Assembly: GCA_028023455.1 (NCBI GenBank)
Contig: JAQFVV010000055.1
Span: forward strand, 4,122,030-4,186,029
Length of the DNA stretch: 64,000 bases
Source: Epiperipatus broadwayi
Taxonomy: Eukaryota; Onychophora; Udeonychophora; Euonychophora; Peripatidae
Direction of reading: 5' to 3'
Below are positions 44,460 to 56,821 of this stretch, piece after piece. Within the stretch, counting starts at the first letter, position 1; every line of letters begins with the position of its first letter. The notes beneath the pieces were generated by a model. That model saw nothing but the letters and a program-made list of their open reading frames with translations. It ran no database searches and had not been told where the DNA came from. Position numbers and translations under genes: made by a program.

Positions 44460-47400
44460 TTTTTCTGTTTGATATTTTGTGATACTATCTTTTAATTTTT
44501 CAGCTGTAAACTTTTCTTTCTGAACTACTTCAACATCATGTCGAATTGTAGTTTTCCGTTATATTATACTCTGCCGTATCTTCCACTAGAAACGATCGAT
44601 ATCGCACTTCTTTAGAATGTTCATGAGATAATCCTTATTATGCAGATAGGGCCTAAATCTTCCACAAAAACCTTGCTCAAGTTCATAAAATATCCTTTTA
44701 GGAAGTCTAGTATTGTTCATTCATTTTACATAACCCAATCCTATAAAGATGTGATTTTATAAATGCTGAATCTATAAAAGCACATTAAGCAAGGTGAACA
44801 TATGAATTGGGTTTTACAATCTTGCCATTATATTTTAAAAATTTTATAGAACATTCTTAAATGAGATTTTTCTAATGGCTCTATATTATTCCAATAGGGT
44901 ATCCAAATCTCACTTCCATAAAATAAATTAGAGGAAATAATAGCTTTCTATATAGATAACTTATTTGCAGTCGTTATTTTCCTGTGATTAAATCCCCTAT
45001 TTTTTAACTTGTTAAAAACAACAGCACATTGGAGTCTATGTTGTGTCTCAACATCTATGTTGACCTTACTGCATAAAACTACCATGGTATTTAAATTGGT
45101 TTGCATTCTCTAGTTTCATAGATGTCCGAGCTAAAAGTTGCTGAAGATTTTTCTTCCATCACTGGCTGATAAAGAACTTGAATAAATAAAAGTCTTTAAT
45201 GTTGCATTCAAAACACTAAGCACATTCTGTAAATTAAAAAAAAGAGGAAGTTCTTGTCTTTGCTTTTAATCAATTCAAATTAAAAAATTCCACTATCAAA
45301 CCTCTATGGCATTCGATCCCCGTTTCATTAAGCCATGTATAGGCAGTTCCAAAAACTAGCATTAAAATTGAAAACCGTGTTGTAGCAAGTGCATTTTCTT
45401 GTTTAGTAAGTTTCCATTTTGAATGCTTCAATTTTTCCATCTCTATTAATAACAATTCCTCTCATTCCATTATATAAAAGCTGAGTAATATGATTAAATT
45501 TTGGTTGACTATCAACTTATTTTAAATAATGCCATACATCTGTTTGATTAACTGAATCAGATGCTTTGGTCAAATCAATAACATCAATGTATAAATCTTT
45601 TTTGTTATTTCTTATACACTTAACAATACTATTTTTTACACCAAAACTTTACTCTTACAGTTTTGACTGTCCTGCAGTCATCATCAGAGCAATATCCACA
45701 TATTGTAGCTCTGATGATGATTGCAGGACAGTAAACTATAAGAATAAAGTTTTGGTGTAAAAAATAGTATTGTTAAGTGTATAAGAAAGTCGGAAATATA
45801 GGTATCATATGTAAATATAGAAATGAATACATAAAGGAGGAAGAAGAAGAAAATTGTACAACTTCCTTAATCTCTTTTGTTCCTGATACTTTTCTTGCAT
45901 TTGCCTGCCAACATAGAATTGTTGATTCTCTAAAACCAATTGTGCCTCTGGCAACCATTCATCCATAATTGGAAATAACCTTTTTCATAAAGTCCTTGAA
46001 AATACCTTTGCTGCAGATGATAATAATATTCCATGATAATTACTGCAATCTTGTCTATTCCCTTTATTTTTTAAGAATTGGAACAATAGATATGTCCTTA
46101 AGATCAGGTAGCCCAATTTCTTTTATCCCATACATTTCTAAAAATTCCAATAATTTTGAAGTTAATATATTTTAAAATTTCTCAAAGTATTTCATTAAGC
46201 TCTGCATATTTCCATTTTTAAGACTTCAAAGAGCTGTTTTGTTTTCGCTAAGCTGAGTATCTTTGTTCTAATCTAAATGAGTAGATGAAATTGTTTCAAA
46301 AGATGATCAAAATACTTATTCCATTCTGTCAAAAATATTGTCATCATATAAAAGAGTATCATCGCTGGATTTAAAAAGATTGTGATATCTATTTCTTAGG
46401 TCCATATATTACTTTTAGTGTATCAGAAAAAGATCTAAAATGATTATGGTCAATGAATGTCTGTATCTTCTTTGCAGTTTTAATCCACCAATAATTTTTA
46501 AGCTTTCTTATTATTCTGCCAAGCAGAAAAATACATTTCCTTTTACTGAAATTATTAGTAATAAGATCATTGCCAGAAAACCAATCGTGATTCTTTTTTT
46601 TTTTTAGCAAACTCAGAAATAGATTTACTTGTATCCATAATACACTCCTTAAGAAAATTCCATGCTTCAGTAGTATGACGATTATGAAGTTCCAAATTAG
46701 CAACTTGAGTGTTGAATAGCTGCTGAAGTTTGATGTGTAGTAGATACCTCTAAACTATGAATATCAATTTTCTAATGGATATTAAAGCATCTATCGTTTT
46801 AATCATAGAGCATACTAAATCTATGATATGTCCAACAATCCATGCTTACATAATATATACTTCTCTTATGTTTTGATTCCTAACTATAATGTAGTCTACA
46901 AAATGCCATTGTTTTGAGCTTGGATGCATCCATGTTACTCTGTAGTGGTCTGCCTAAACAAAATATTTGTAGTCGCTCTATGTGTAGCGCAAAAATTCAC
47001 TAACAACAAACCATTTGAATTTACAGTACATTACAACTTTTTACCAAAGCTTACTATTTGTACTACTAACACATGCATTAAAGTCTCCAGAAAGGGGAAA
47101 AAATTGAGCTTTTAGTGACATTGCTGTAATAATGCTATCCGACAAAAAATATGAACTTCCTCTGAACCTAAGTAGAGCGTATACACTAATAAGTAGCACT
47201 AATATTGTGCAAGACAAATTTTAACACCATTAGCCTTTTACTATTGCAGGAAGGAATTCCAAGAATGAAAGATATTAAGTTAAACTTCATAGCAAATCCA
47301 GAGACTTGCCCTTCCAATCTCTCAGAAGATAGGTTTCACTGATCGATCTTAAATTTTGACAGCTTCTTAACTAGCTGTGCACTTCTCCATTCTGGTCTTG
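44460..47400 (-). mobile_element. LINE copy B, endonuclease to C-terminus
   Basis: On the minus strand, endonuclease pieces come first: SGDFNACVSS near 47080, then TWMHPSSKQWHFVDYIIVRN near 46870-46930, a well-known signature of this LINE type. The RT follows: a VIDLTKASDSVNQTDVW stretch near 45530-45585 (AFDSV decayed to ASDSV) and LLYNGMRGIVINRDGK near 45430-45475. The thumb, with GSEIWIPYW, is near 44900-44925, and the C-terminal tail is near 44500-44720. Several stops and shifts are present. A palindrome interrupts the RT at 45608-45788. Confidence 0.72.
45608..45788. mobile_element. Palindromic hammerhead-family element in LINE copy B
   Basis: Arms 45608-45690 and 45708-45788 are almost exact inverted copies around a 17-bp spacer. 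The left arm, read on the minus strand, gives GCTCTGATGA, then GACTG-CAGGA-CAGTC, then AAAAC: the layout of a hammerhead core with the GAAA box changed to AAAA. The right arm has the same core on the plus strand but lacks 2 bp after CAGT. Outer ends are TTTCTTATACACTTAACAAT. No target duplication is clear because the palindrome reaches the edge. Confidence 0.82.
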
Positions 47401-48406
47401 AAAGATTTATATCAAATAAAGTAATGTAAATAAGAGAAACGTGGTTCCAACTAATTGAATGGAAATTTTAAATGCTCATTCTACTATTAGAGTATTCAAA
47501 CATCGTATGACCTCTAAAACAGTTGCCCATAAGATTTTTTTTTTTAGTAGTAGTAGTACTTGACTATATTATATTTTTTAAAGTGTACAGTTATTAATTT
47601 TTCCTTACATGTATTTTTTTTAATGTTAAAGTTTATTCCAGTTTATATATAATATAGTTGGATCTCAATTCTCTTTTGCAAACAGATTTGTCTTTCAGTT
47701 ATGTTGATGATTCGTTCCAGCATTTTTACTATACGAAATCAAAATAATCCTCCGACAATATCTTTTTTGCTTGCTTGAGTAAATTTCACGACTGAAAAAT
47801 GCAACATCGGTTATGTAATTCTTGAAAAATTCGCATTTCTGAATTTCATGCTTTGCTAAAATGTAAATTTTCTATCCTAGTGAATTACGATGCCTCGACC
47901 TTCATTGGTGTATAGGGCATCTTTAGAAATTAGACATCCATTTAATTAGCATATTAAAACCCCCTTTTTTTTTAACTTCTAAATTTAATCCTGGCTTTGT
48001 ATACGTTTGTGTGTGATATTTATAATAATTTTGTTTACCAATTTCAAACTTGTGTTATATAAAATAAATATAGGGATTTGAACTCGGACTTTCAAGCACC
48101 CTTTAATTATTCACACTATCATAATTACCACACATACGTAGAAAAGATAAATTGCCGTATTTCGTGCTAAACCAGCATTCATCAGTTGGTCCAGATTATC
48201 ATCTCCCACACGTATATAATCAGTGCTCAGTTTTATATTTAGATAGCAAATTTTCATACTTTAATGGACAGGCTTCAATCTATTCCAACTATTCAGCCAT
48301 CCATATCATTGAAAATCTGATGTTGAAAGCCCAAATCCCATGCTATTTTGTTTTTTTATTCTTTGAAATCTTTTAATGTGTGTTATTTATAGTAATTTTG
48401 TGCAAC
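47401..48406. other. No gene recognised, somewhat CpG-rich
   Basis: No domain is found. CG dinucleotides are more frequent at about 47700-47910 than in neighbouring sequence. A 74-codon open frame at 48152-48376 is unrecognised. Confidence 0.4.
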
Positions 48407-48547
48407 AACTCCGTACTTATACGTCTTGCATTGGTGATCGAGAGGTCAGCGCGATTGCCCTGCACTTGCAGGCAGTTGCCCGGGTTGCGGGTTCGCGTCC
48501 CGGCCGATGCTATGACACTTAAAAAAAAAAAAACTCCGTACTTATAC
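48407..48547 (+). mobile_element. Young tRNA-derived SINE with perfect 16-bp TSD
   Basis: The body (48423-48531) includes a tRNA-like 83-mer at 48428-48510. Seven-base acceptor arms GCATTGG and CCGATGC pair fully (one G-T). An A-box-like GATCGAGAGGTCAGCGC and a B-box GGGTTCGCGTCCC on a 4-of-5-bp T stem are present. The anticodon arm is replaced by a stronger hairpin (CTGC-ACTT-GCAG extended by TGC/GCA). An A13 tail follows TGACACTT. The flanks AACTCCGTACTTATAC (48407-48422 and 48532-48547) are identical, so insertion was recent. The length and GCCGAGTGGT-like A box point to a type II (Ser/Leu-like) tRNA ancestor. Confidence 0.9.
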
Positions 48548-49499
48548 TATATATAGAGTACTGCATTTTCTTTCAATTTAATTAATTGACCAACACAGTA
48601 AATAACATAACGTCTAAAGTGAGTGATTAACAATTCTTATAAATCAGTTATTTCCCCCCAGTTCTCAGTAGGTGCTGTTTTATGGTAATTATTTCCATAG
48701 TAACCTGTTATACTATAAAAATTAAATTTCTGATTTTCGTATTTGCAGTCATGCTCAAAATTATTCAAGAGTTGAAAATCGAAAGATTAATATTTTGCTT
48801 AGCTTTTTTTTTTTTTTATCTCTTTTTTTTAAAAATAAAATAAAATCCATTCTATAGATCTCCATTGAAAAAATTTATGTGGAAGGAATTGGGGGGGGGG
48901 GGGGGTATATACCGGATATTAATTTGAAAATTATTAACTTGGAAAAACTTGCTTAGTTTGTAAGAATGCAAACCTTGGTGGAAATGTTATTAATGTAATA
49001 ATTAAATTTCAAACTATTTATTAATTTTTGAAAATAAGTTATGGAGAAATTACTTTCTAAGATGTATATAGCTGACTTCATTAAAGGGGAAATGCTATTG
49101 CATAATTTATAACTTAAACAACAGCAACAAAATGTATTCCTTCCATGCAGAGGAAAATTACTATGGTATCATGTAAATACATATCTTCATGAAGCAATAG
49201 GCTCTGGCTTCTTAAAACTCTGAAATTGAGGTAGGGCAATAAGCTACTATTATTGATTGCTATTGCAGACCGTAGTACTGTTGCTTAGGTATTGGATCTT
49301 TCTTCAGCAAAGAATATAAATCCAAGAAGACAGTAAAAGTATTTGAATATTTAGCAACTTGGAAGATCATGTGACATTCAAATACAGAAGTAGAAATAAA
49401 TGTCTCAGCTGCAATCAGTGAAATTTAATTCTCTGGTCCACCACTTTACAACTGCATTAAATCTTTCAGGGAATACAACTGTAAATAAATATATAATCA
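48548..49499. other. No gene recognised
   Basis: AT-rich, with the longest G tract of the window, G15 at 48891-48905. Confidence 0.5.
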
Positions 49500-49610
49500 A
49501 ATGGCATCACTGCTTGTGGATTCAAGTGCCGGAATTGTCAGAACTGGAATCTATCCGAGAACATCCAACTCCATAGTCTGATACTCTATCACTGTGCGGA
49601 TGCATGCGAG
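49500..49610 (-). mobile_element. tRNA-derived SINE
   Basis: The minus strand reads ACAGTGATAGAGTATCAGAC then GGATAGATTCCAGTTCTGAC and TTCCGGCACTTGAATCCAC. A-box, B-box and tail order agree with the copies at 41310 and 54665. Confidence 0.6.
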
Positions 49611-51370
49611 GCAATATGAGTGATTCAAAGATATAACTTATCACCTTTTCTTTGGTAAATGAGTAATGTGAAGTATGTGTTGAATCCACATCTTAGTTAA
49701 AAAGTTTATTATAAAGAATTGTTCATTATTTTCTAATGAAAATTAAAAAAAAAAAAAAGAGGGAGTATATTTACTAACATCACGTGAATTTCTTTCAGCT
49801 TAGGCACATGCTTTCAAGAGCCGTCTATTGTAAGTCTTAAGTAATCACTGGACACCATATGGTACAGAGCACTGTAATATCCACATTCCAGGAGCAGTTT
49901 CTAGCCTTTTCTCTTTGCCAGTTGAGAACTTGGAAAAGTTTATGCATCTAATTGCTATCTTTTATTTCTTTATACTATTCAAACTAAAAGCTGAAATTCA
50001 AAAAAAAATCCAGAGGATTTTAAACCCAAGCCAATTCATTTATAAAGTTACATAGATCTGACCTTCTGGTCAAATTTTGTGACGTCGGCTTTATATTATC
50101 TGGCTAGAGAGATTACTACCAACAACAATATCACATCACTTCATTTTATTCATATGCTTACAAGATTAGCTCCTCTACATCCGCTACTGTAAGCCTGAGT
50201 AATAGTAAGTAATAGCTGGTGTATTACTACAATACTTGTGCAATAAACCATCTGATTGCTCAGACTTAGAGGAGATTCCGCTAGAGTAGTATGAAGAGAA
50301 ATGCTCTTGGAAAAGGTATATTTGCTAATAAATATTTAAAACATCTAAAATAATATTTAAATTAACTTATTATTATTGACATATTCTATATATATTTTTT
50401 TTCAGGAATATGTCTTAATTAGCTTGTAGCTTATTTAAATGTTTCCAGATATAAGTCATGTGACTATTATTGTAAATATCTGTTGTTTGTATTTTGACAT
50501 TAAACTATGAAAATAAAAATATGTTGACATTCATAATAACTTCAATATTTTCATTGAAAAAAAACTGTAATATACTAGTTGTATGCAAACATATTACATC
50601 ACTGCTCTTTCTTGCACTTTTATATACAGTATATTAAAATGATCAATGAAGAGGTGGTGAAAACATTGGATTATACTTTCACAAAGGGTCAGCTCTATAT
50701 CTCTGATAACAGATTCTGTAATTGCCATACGTTTTTGGTATGAGTATTACATTAGAATCATGGCCTCAGCAGCTCAGAATTTAACTACACTGACAAGAAA
50801 AAGGATCTCTGCTTCAAAATAAAGATTAAAACAGAATTATAAACATTTCTAGTAAGAATACTTTCAAACAATGTAATGTCTAAAATCAATGGTTTTTGAA
50901 CAATCTCAAATAACTAGAATAAATTAGTGAGGATAACGCAAAAACAGTATCTAAATGCATATAATCAAATTACTCTAAATTTGAATGAAGTTAAATAATA
51001 TGTTGGTTCTCTAATAATGGCCATTAGATATAAGCAGTTCTGGTAAGAATGACAAAACTGATGACTATCAATAAACTGGATAATATAAAATGTAAATAAT
51101 ATGTATATATATATTATTCTTAAGTTGTTAGTAAATTAAATATTTGTTTTGTATTTAATGTATTTTTACATGCAGAAAAAAAAATTTTTTTAACAGAATA
51201 TTAAGACATTTCGAACTAATCTAAAATTAGGTACATTTTTATCTTGCCTTGTGTCCTTGCTTCGCATTGAAACAATGTTAGTACATGTGCATTATAATGA
51301 AATTTATAAATACAAAAAGTATAGATATATAAGGGAAATTAATAATTAGATAAGGAAAAATAAAACTTGG
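49611..51370. other. No gene recognised
   Basis: AT-rich. Around 49790-50290 loosely related CTAAGTCTGAGC/GTAAGCCTGAGT-type segments occur in both orientations, which may be a very old inverted repeat. This is not certain. Confidence 0.4.
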
Positions 51371-51442
51371 AGTCAAGCGTTGGTGGCCGAGTGGTCAGCA
51401 CAGCAGCCTTACAAGCAGTTCTCCCGGGCGATGCTTTGACAC
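51371..51442 (+). mobile_element. SINE related to the 48.4-kb copy, internally deleted
   Basis: GCGTTGGTGGCCGAGTGGTC carries a canonical A box, and CGATGCTTTGACAC matches the 3' part of the 48.4-kb SINE. The B-box region is missing. Confidence 0.7.
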
Positions 51443-51489
51443 ATGTACTTGGAAACTTGACTGAAATGAGAAGATAGAGGATAAAGAAA

Positions 51490-52035
51490 TTGAATCAAAA
51501 ATTTTTATTTTATTTATTTAGTGTTTTTTTTTAAGACTATCAAACCACTAACAGAATAACATAAAGGAACCTGTAGAGATTCCAACCATGACATACAATC
51601 ACTTGTGGCTTTTTTTTAAGCCCTTCAATTCTCTTCCTGTATCCTTAGGTTTAACTGCCATTATATATTTGATTTACAGTTTATGTCTATCTACATAAGT
51701 CAGTATCTGTTAAATTCTTTTTGAAATAGATAAACACAATAACCATGAGTTACTGAATTTCATGATGAGACTTCAGTATTTATTTATTTATGTAGCATAT
51801 GGATTTTTTTTGGGACAATTATTAACAAAACATTGCAAAAGAATTTGCAAGGATTCCAACCAGGAGATAGATTCACTAATGATTATTAAGACCTTCATTA
51901 TTGCCACCAAAGGCATAGATTCATTAGTCATCCACAGTTTATGTTTGTCCATAATTATGTAGATCAGTGGCTGCTAAATTCTATTTATGATGCAAAGAAA
52001 TGCAATGACCATGAGACTTGGTTTGTGACTAGGAA
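51490..52035. repeat. Diverged tandem repeat, unit about 260 bp
   Basis: Two blocks (about 51490-51740 and 51775-52035) share in order GCAAGGATTCCAACCA-like, ACAGTTTATGTCTATCTACA-like, TGCTAAATTCT-like and CAATGACCATGAG-like segments. A third partial relative is at 34682-34800. It could be a dispersed repeat family. Confidence 0.55.
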
Positions 52036-52429
52036 GATCAAACCCAACTGCTTTTGTTGTTGGATATGGTAAAAGGTATTTGAAATTATATGTATTAAAA
52101 ATAAAACTGTGTTTGCCTGCCCATGATGTTACTCTTGAATTTTATGAAATTTGGACAGTGGGAAATAACTTATAGTACAATACTAGATAAAAATGTTGAC
52201 AATCTAAAATCCTGAAAATGTAAGATATCATCAGATAATTTGTTTTGTATCTGTTAAGAATAAAATTGTTTTGTGCACAATATATTTTAAAGTATTTTAA
52301 TATCACAAAGCAGGAAAATAATTTTACTCTTAATACATACAAACAAATTTCTATTTCTTTTAAGGCAGATTTTTTTTTATTTACTAAAGTAAGTTTTGCA
52401 ATGAAACATATTGTATAAATTTTGAATTA

Positions 52430-53898
52430 TCACCATTTTACGTTTTTGGAATTAGTAGGGGTTTTAGTTGTTGGATTCTGAACTGGATTCCAAACTACAG
52501 AATATTAGGATCTTTACTAAGATCATTATAAGTCATCTACAGAAAATTTAGGATTCAAACCATATAAAAGAATAAATAGTCAATAAAATATTCATATATT
52601 TCATGACTCAATTTTTTAAGTTTATGATCAGTGCTAATTGCTCTAACAAGCTTTATTGATAAATGCTGCAAAAGAAAGCATTTAAAAATCTCTATCTAGA
52701 AATTATCCCCCAATCTTCAGACCACTGGTTTTGTGCTTTTGGCAATCCTCAGTGAGGCACTAGTTAAATTTTAGACTGTAGATATAAAAGAATAGGCTAA
52801 ATTTAAAACTGATTATAGCACTGGTATATCATAGTCAAATATTAACAGTTTTACAAAGGACCAATAAATACAAGACCCTGCCTTACGTTTAATTTGTTTG
52901 CAAAAGAGCATTTGACTCTATAAGAATTTTTATAGCGGTTAAACCTTTAGAACATTGTAGCATAGTGCCAGGACATTATGTAATTTTGAAAAATATTTGT
53001 CAAAATGCAAAAGCAGTGATTAAATGATATAGTGATGCTAAGATCAACATTGAAAAGGATGTGGGGTATGGTGTTTCTGTATCTCGAAAACTTTCCATCA
53101 GTGTTATGGAGAATTTTTTGGGATTAAAATGGGGACTTGGGGAATGCAATTAATGAAAGTTACTTAAGACATCTATATTTTTGCAGATTATTTGGTAAGT
53201 TTTAAAACAAATAATGCTTCGGAAATATTCCAAGAACTGCTAGATAAAAGCAAAAAAAGATAAGTGCTAAAAAGTATCAAAAATGGTAAAAATATTTTCA
53301 AAAAAAAAATAAAAATGGATAATTTTGAATTAAGAATCTTTATTTTTATTAAATCATTAATGTAGTTAAAAACATAACAGATAAAATTAAACTTGCTTTT
53401 GATAGAAATTATGCTTTTTCAAAATGTATCTGTTTGAAAGAGTTTTAATAAAGGAATATAACCAGACTTGGCTACTTTAAAGAATAATAGAAACTTTAGA
53501 CAACATATTAAATGTACATCTCATGTTAAGTACAATCTGTTCAGTCCATAGTTAAATGTGTAAAAGGCCCAGGAAATTAATATATGTTGAGAATAACAAA
53601 AGGTATTGAAGGTGGCATGCATACGTAAGAGAATACATATCTTGACTACATTGCAAAAATCAAGAGACTAAAATGGAGCTGGGCTGAACAAATTTCTAGT
53701 AGAGATAACAACTGATAATCAAAATTTTAAACTGAATTCCAGAGTTTAGAAAAAAAGACCTGGAATGCGATCATATGTAAGATGGATGGATGGGATAAAG
53801 TTCGTGATGTGAAGAAGCTGAATTAAACTTTACAGGGTCATTTATTTTGCAGCGGATCAATAATGGCTGAAGTTATGATGATGATGATGATGATGATT
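52430..53898 (+). mobile_element. Decayed RTE LINE, RT to 3' end
   Basis: The translation shows FVCKRAFDSI-like motif A near 52898, a KINIEKDV…SVSRKLS stretch near 53040-53097 and an NNASEIFQELLDKSK-like stretch near 53205-53250. A C-terminal IKRLKWSWAEQISSRDNN-like piece is near 53660-53710. The end carries the RTE-type tail. Heavily mutated. Confidence 0.82.
53875..53897 (+). repeat. (ATG)n 3' tail of RTE
   Basis: More than seven ATG units close the RTE copy, the same type of tail as at 329-344 on the other strand. Confidence 0.85.
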
Positions 53899-54663
53899 GT
53901 CGTCTTGGCATGGAACTATAATTCGAGAACATTTTATCATGTAAACTATTTTAAAACTGAAAAAGCTTTTTTTGAAAATCTAAACATACATTTATTGTTA
54001 ATTGATTTTGAAACGTGATGCTTGCTAAACAATTACTCCTATTTAAATTACTTATGTTTTATTCTTGGTTAGCAAGCAAGGATTGGACAGATTGCATTCA
54101 ATACGATTAAATTATTCTGCGTCTTAGATTTATTCTTAGAAAATAATGTCTTGATAATTTAATCTTGTCTGAAAGAACAATTTGCCGCTTTTTTTTTCTT
54201 TACAAAGTTAACAAGGATCGAACAAGTTGTTTTTAATATGATTAAATTATTCAATGTCTTACATCAGACTTAAAATAACGTCTCAATAAAGGAGTTAGCA
54301 TTTTAAACAATCAAAGTGTGCTTTTTTTTCTTTTTCCAATAGCTGTATAGTAGCACATAAAACAAAATGTAAATGTCATTTAACTTATTTATGAACTCAT
54401 TCGACACTAGGTATTGTTTTTTTTTTTTAAATAAATCATGTATACAGAATTTAACCTTTTTTTTTTTTTAATAATGATTAAATTTATAAAATATGGCTGT
54501 TAAAATACTTAAGACGTATTTACAAAATATAAACAAGATAAAATAAATTCGGAGAGGGTTGGTCAGTATTTTTTTTTTTTTAGCAAATCAATATAGAAAT
54601 CTAATCGTGGACAATATTTATTAGTGTTTCGCTATGATTATCCGAAATCGCCAATGTGATTTG
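53899..54663. other. No gene recognised
   Basis: AT-rich with many T homopolymers. No coding potential seen. Confidence 0.5.
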
Positions 54664-54800
54664 GCTTGGTGCTATGAACGGTGTAATTTAGGGCAGAGCT
54701 AAAGTAGTGGATCTGAAAGGTAATGTTCCCAGGTCAAAACTCAGTCCATCACTTCCGGCATTCAAACGGCTAATTATTTAATATCTTCTTTAATTTTTAT
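54664..54800 (+). mobile_element. tRNA-derived SINE, degenerate
   Basis: GGTGTAATTTAGGGCAGAGC (A-box end), GGATCTGAAAGGTAATGTTC, CAGGTCAAAACTC (B-box position), then CACTTCCGGCATTCAAACGG as in the 49.5-kb copy. Confidence 0.5.
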
Positions 54801-55182
54801 AAGACGAGAAAACTGGGTGTATATATATCAATCACCTTAATTTTATATTTATTTTTAAGATACTTAAAATCGGCGATTTAATGCTTCCCCGCCCTCCAAT
54901 ATTCTTTAAATCTCAGAAATTACTGAGTCCCCTTTTAGCTAAATATAAATCTCAACTAATGAATACTTATTTGGAAAACCCAAAGTAAAGTGGCCACATA
55001 TAATCTTTTTCTTGGCTAAAATTTATATTTAGTTTCATCTTTCCTCCTCTAACAATACTTCATAAGGAAATCGATCATTTCTTAATATCTATATTGGCAG
55101 CAGCAGCGAAGAATGATACCAATTATGATCGATCAACCGCAGTCAGAGAAAACCCAAGATTCAAAATGGGGGGGGGGGGTTA

Positions 55183-55518
55183 ATGGTTATAGGGGATATG
55201 AATGGACATATTGAAGAAATTGATTACTTGAATAACAAAAATGGGCAGCTTCTGAAAAATTTTTGTCAGAAAATGAATTTGAGCATTGGAAATTTGTCAA
55301 ATATTTATGAGGGGCAATACACATGGTTTAGAAATAATATATTTCACACAATAGATTATGTATTAGTAGATAAAGAGGGAATGAATAAAGTACAGAAAAT
55401 TAAAGTTTTTGATAATAAAAAGAGAGTATGTATTAGTGATCATAATTTCTTTATAATAGAAATGGTTAATAATGTGATGGAAAATAATAATAAAAGTAGA
55501 AAAGAGAGTGAAAGATAA
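55183..55518 (+). pseudogene. LINE endonuclease C-terminal half
   Basis: An open stretch of 111 codons. Motifs: MVIGDMNGHIEEID at the start (equivalent of the GDFN motif), YEGQYTWFRNN near residue 47, HTIDYVLVD near 59 and ISDHNFFII near 86 (the SDH motif). The N-terminal half with the E and Y residues is absent, so it cannot be active. A G12 tract lies just upstream. Confidence 0.8.
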
Positions 55519-56166
55519 GAATAAGTTAGAAGAATATAAAATAAAAATAGAAGAAATTATGGAATCGGTGTGGAGAAGTAGAAAAATTAGCAAATAGAGT
55601 TTTAGGTAAGAGTATTCAGAAAAAATAAATAAAAAAGTGAGAATTAGTTAAAGTGTAAAAGAGAGGGGGAAAGTATGCAAAGAATATAAATGTCCTATTA
55701 AGAGAAGAAAGTGAAAAAGATGTGAATATTAAATGGGAAAACTATTTAAATAAAATACTTGGCTAAAATAGATAATTATAGAGAGAGAGAATGAAATTAA
55801 ATAATAAATTACTGGAAGATATTAATAAAAATGGAAGAGATGGGAGTAAAAAATTTTGGAAATATATTAAAAGAAGGAATGTAGGGGAGAGAGAAATAGT
55901 ATTACTGAATGATGAGAAGAAAGAATGAAGTTTCTAGAGAGGAATTAGAAAAGATGTTAGATGTGAAGGACAGAATAATAATCATAAAAGCACAATCATG
56001 GAAATGTTAGTTTTACAGAAAATGAATGAGGCAGGGAGGAAGTTGAAAAGACAAGAGGTTTAGATGGCTGTACAACAGAGATGATGATGAATTTGGGAAA
56101 TAGGGCAAAGTTTTAAAAAGATAGCACAGAAGACAGAATTTCCAGATAGTTGGAAATTATACAAGA

Positions 56167-56821
56167 GTGAAGCTATTATTTAAAGAAAAAGGTAAGGATT
56201 ATAAAAAAATAAATAATTGTATACTGGTAACAGTAACGTCAGTGTTGTATAAAATGTTTATACATATGGTGGCTGCAAGGGTGGCAAAATGGATGGAAGA
56301 AAATAATATTGTGGGAGAAGTGCAAGGAGGTTTTAGATTGGATAGGTGTATAGGAGATAGTTTATTTACGGTCACATAACTTATAGTTATGAGTAGGAAT
56401 ACAGATAGGCAGTTATATATGATCTTTATAGATATAGAGAAGGCATATGATAGAATCAATAAAAATAGAGGGTAAATTTAAGAATGAATGGAGCTTTAGT
56501 GGATCTTATTAAGAGGTGGTATAAAAATAATTATATGTGTCAATTAGGAAATATAGACTCGGAGTTAAAAATAGTGTGGGAGTAGGGCAAGGATGCTCCA
56601 TCACCTATTTTTTTTTTTTTTTGTTATATTTGAGAGAAATGAAGAGTGCAATACAAAGATTAAGAAGAGGAATAGAGATACTATTAGTTGATGGTAAGGC
56701 AGTGTGTACATTATCAGTTTTTTTATTTGTTGGTGATATTTTCTTTTGCACAGGAAATATGGAAGCAGTGCTGAAGTCTTGCCATGGGTGGGTAAAGAGT
56801 TGGGAATCAAATTTAGTGTAG
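56167..56821 (+). pseudogene. LINE reverse transcriptase, broken
   Basis: The first block (56167-56376) reads ILVTVTSVLYKMFIHMVAAR, then WMEENNIVGEVQGGFRLDRC and GDSLFTVT, matching the RT finger region (NYRPISVTS…QGGFR). After a stop and shift, MIFIDIEKAYDRI (motif A) appears near 56419-56458. The next block (56537-56818) has VGVGQGCSITYFFFFLLYL, where T-tract expansion has damaged the QGC.LSP region, then VFLFVGDIFFCTGN, in which the catalytic ADD is replaced by VGD. Confidence 0.75.

Noticed and set aside
48428-48511. A functional tRNA gene
   Set aside because: Acceptor and T arms fold, but the anticodon arm has no 7-nt loop, a poly(A) tail follows and a 16-bp target duplication flanks it, so it is a SINE.
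53875-53897. Independent microsatellite
   Set aside because: It directly follows the RTE C-terminal coding remnant and is the expected RTE tail.
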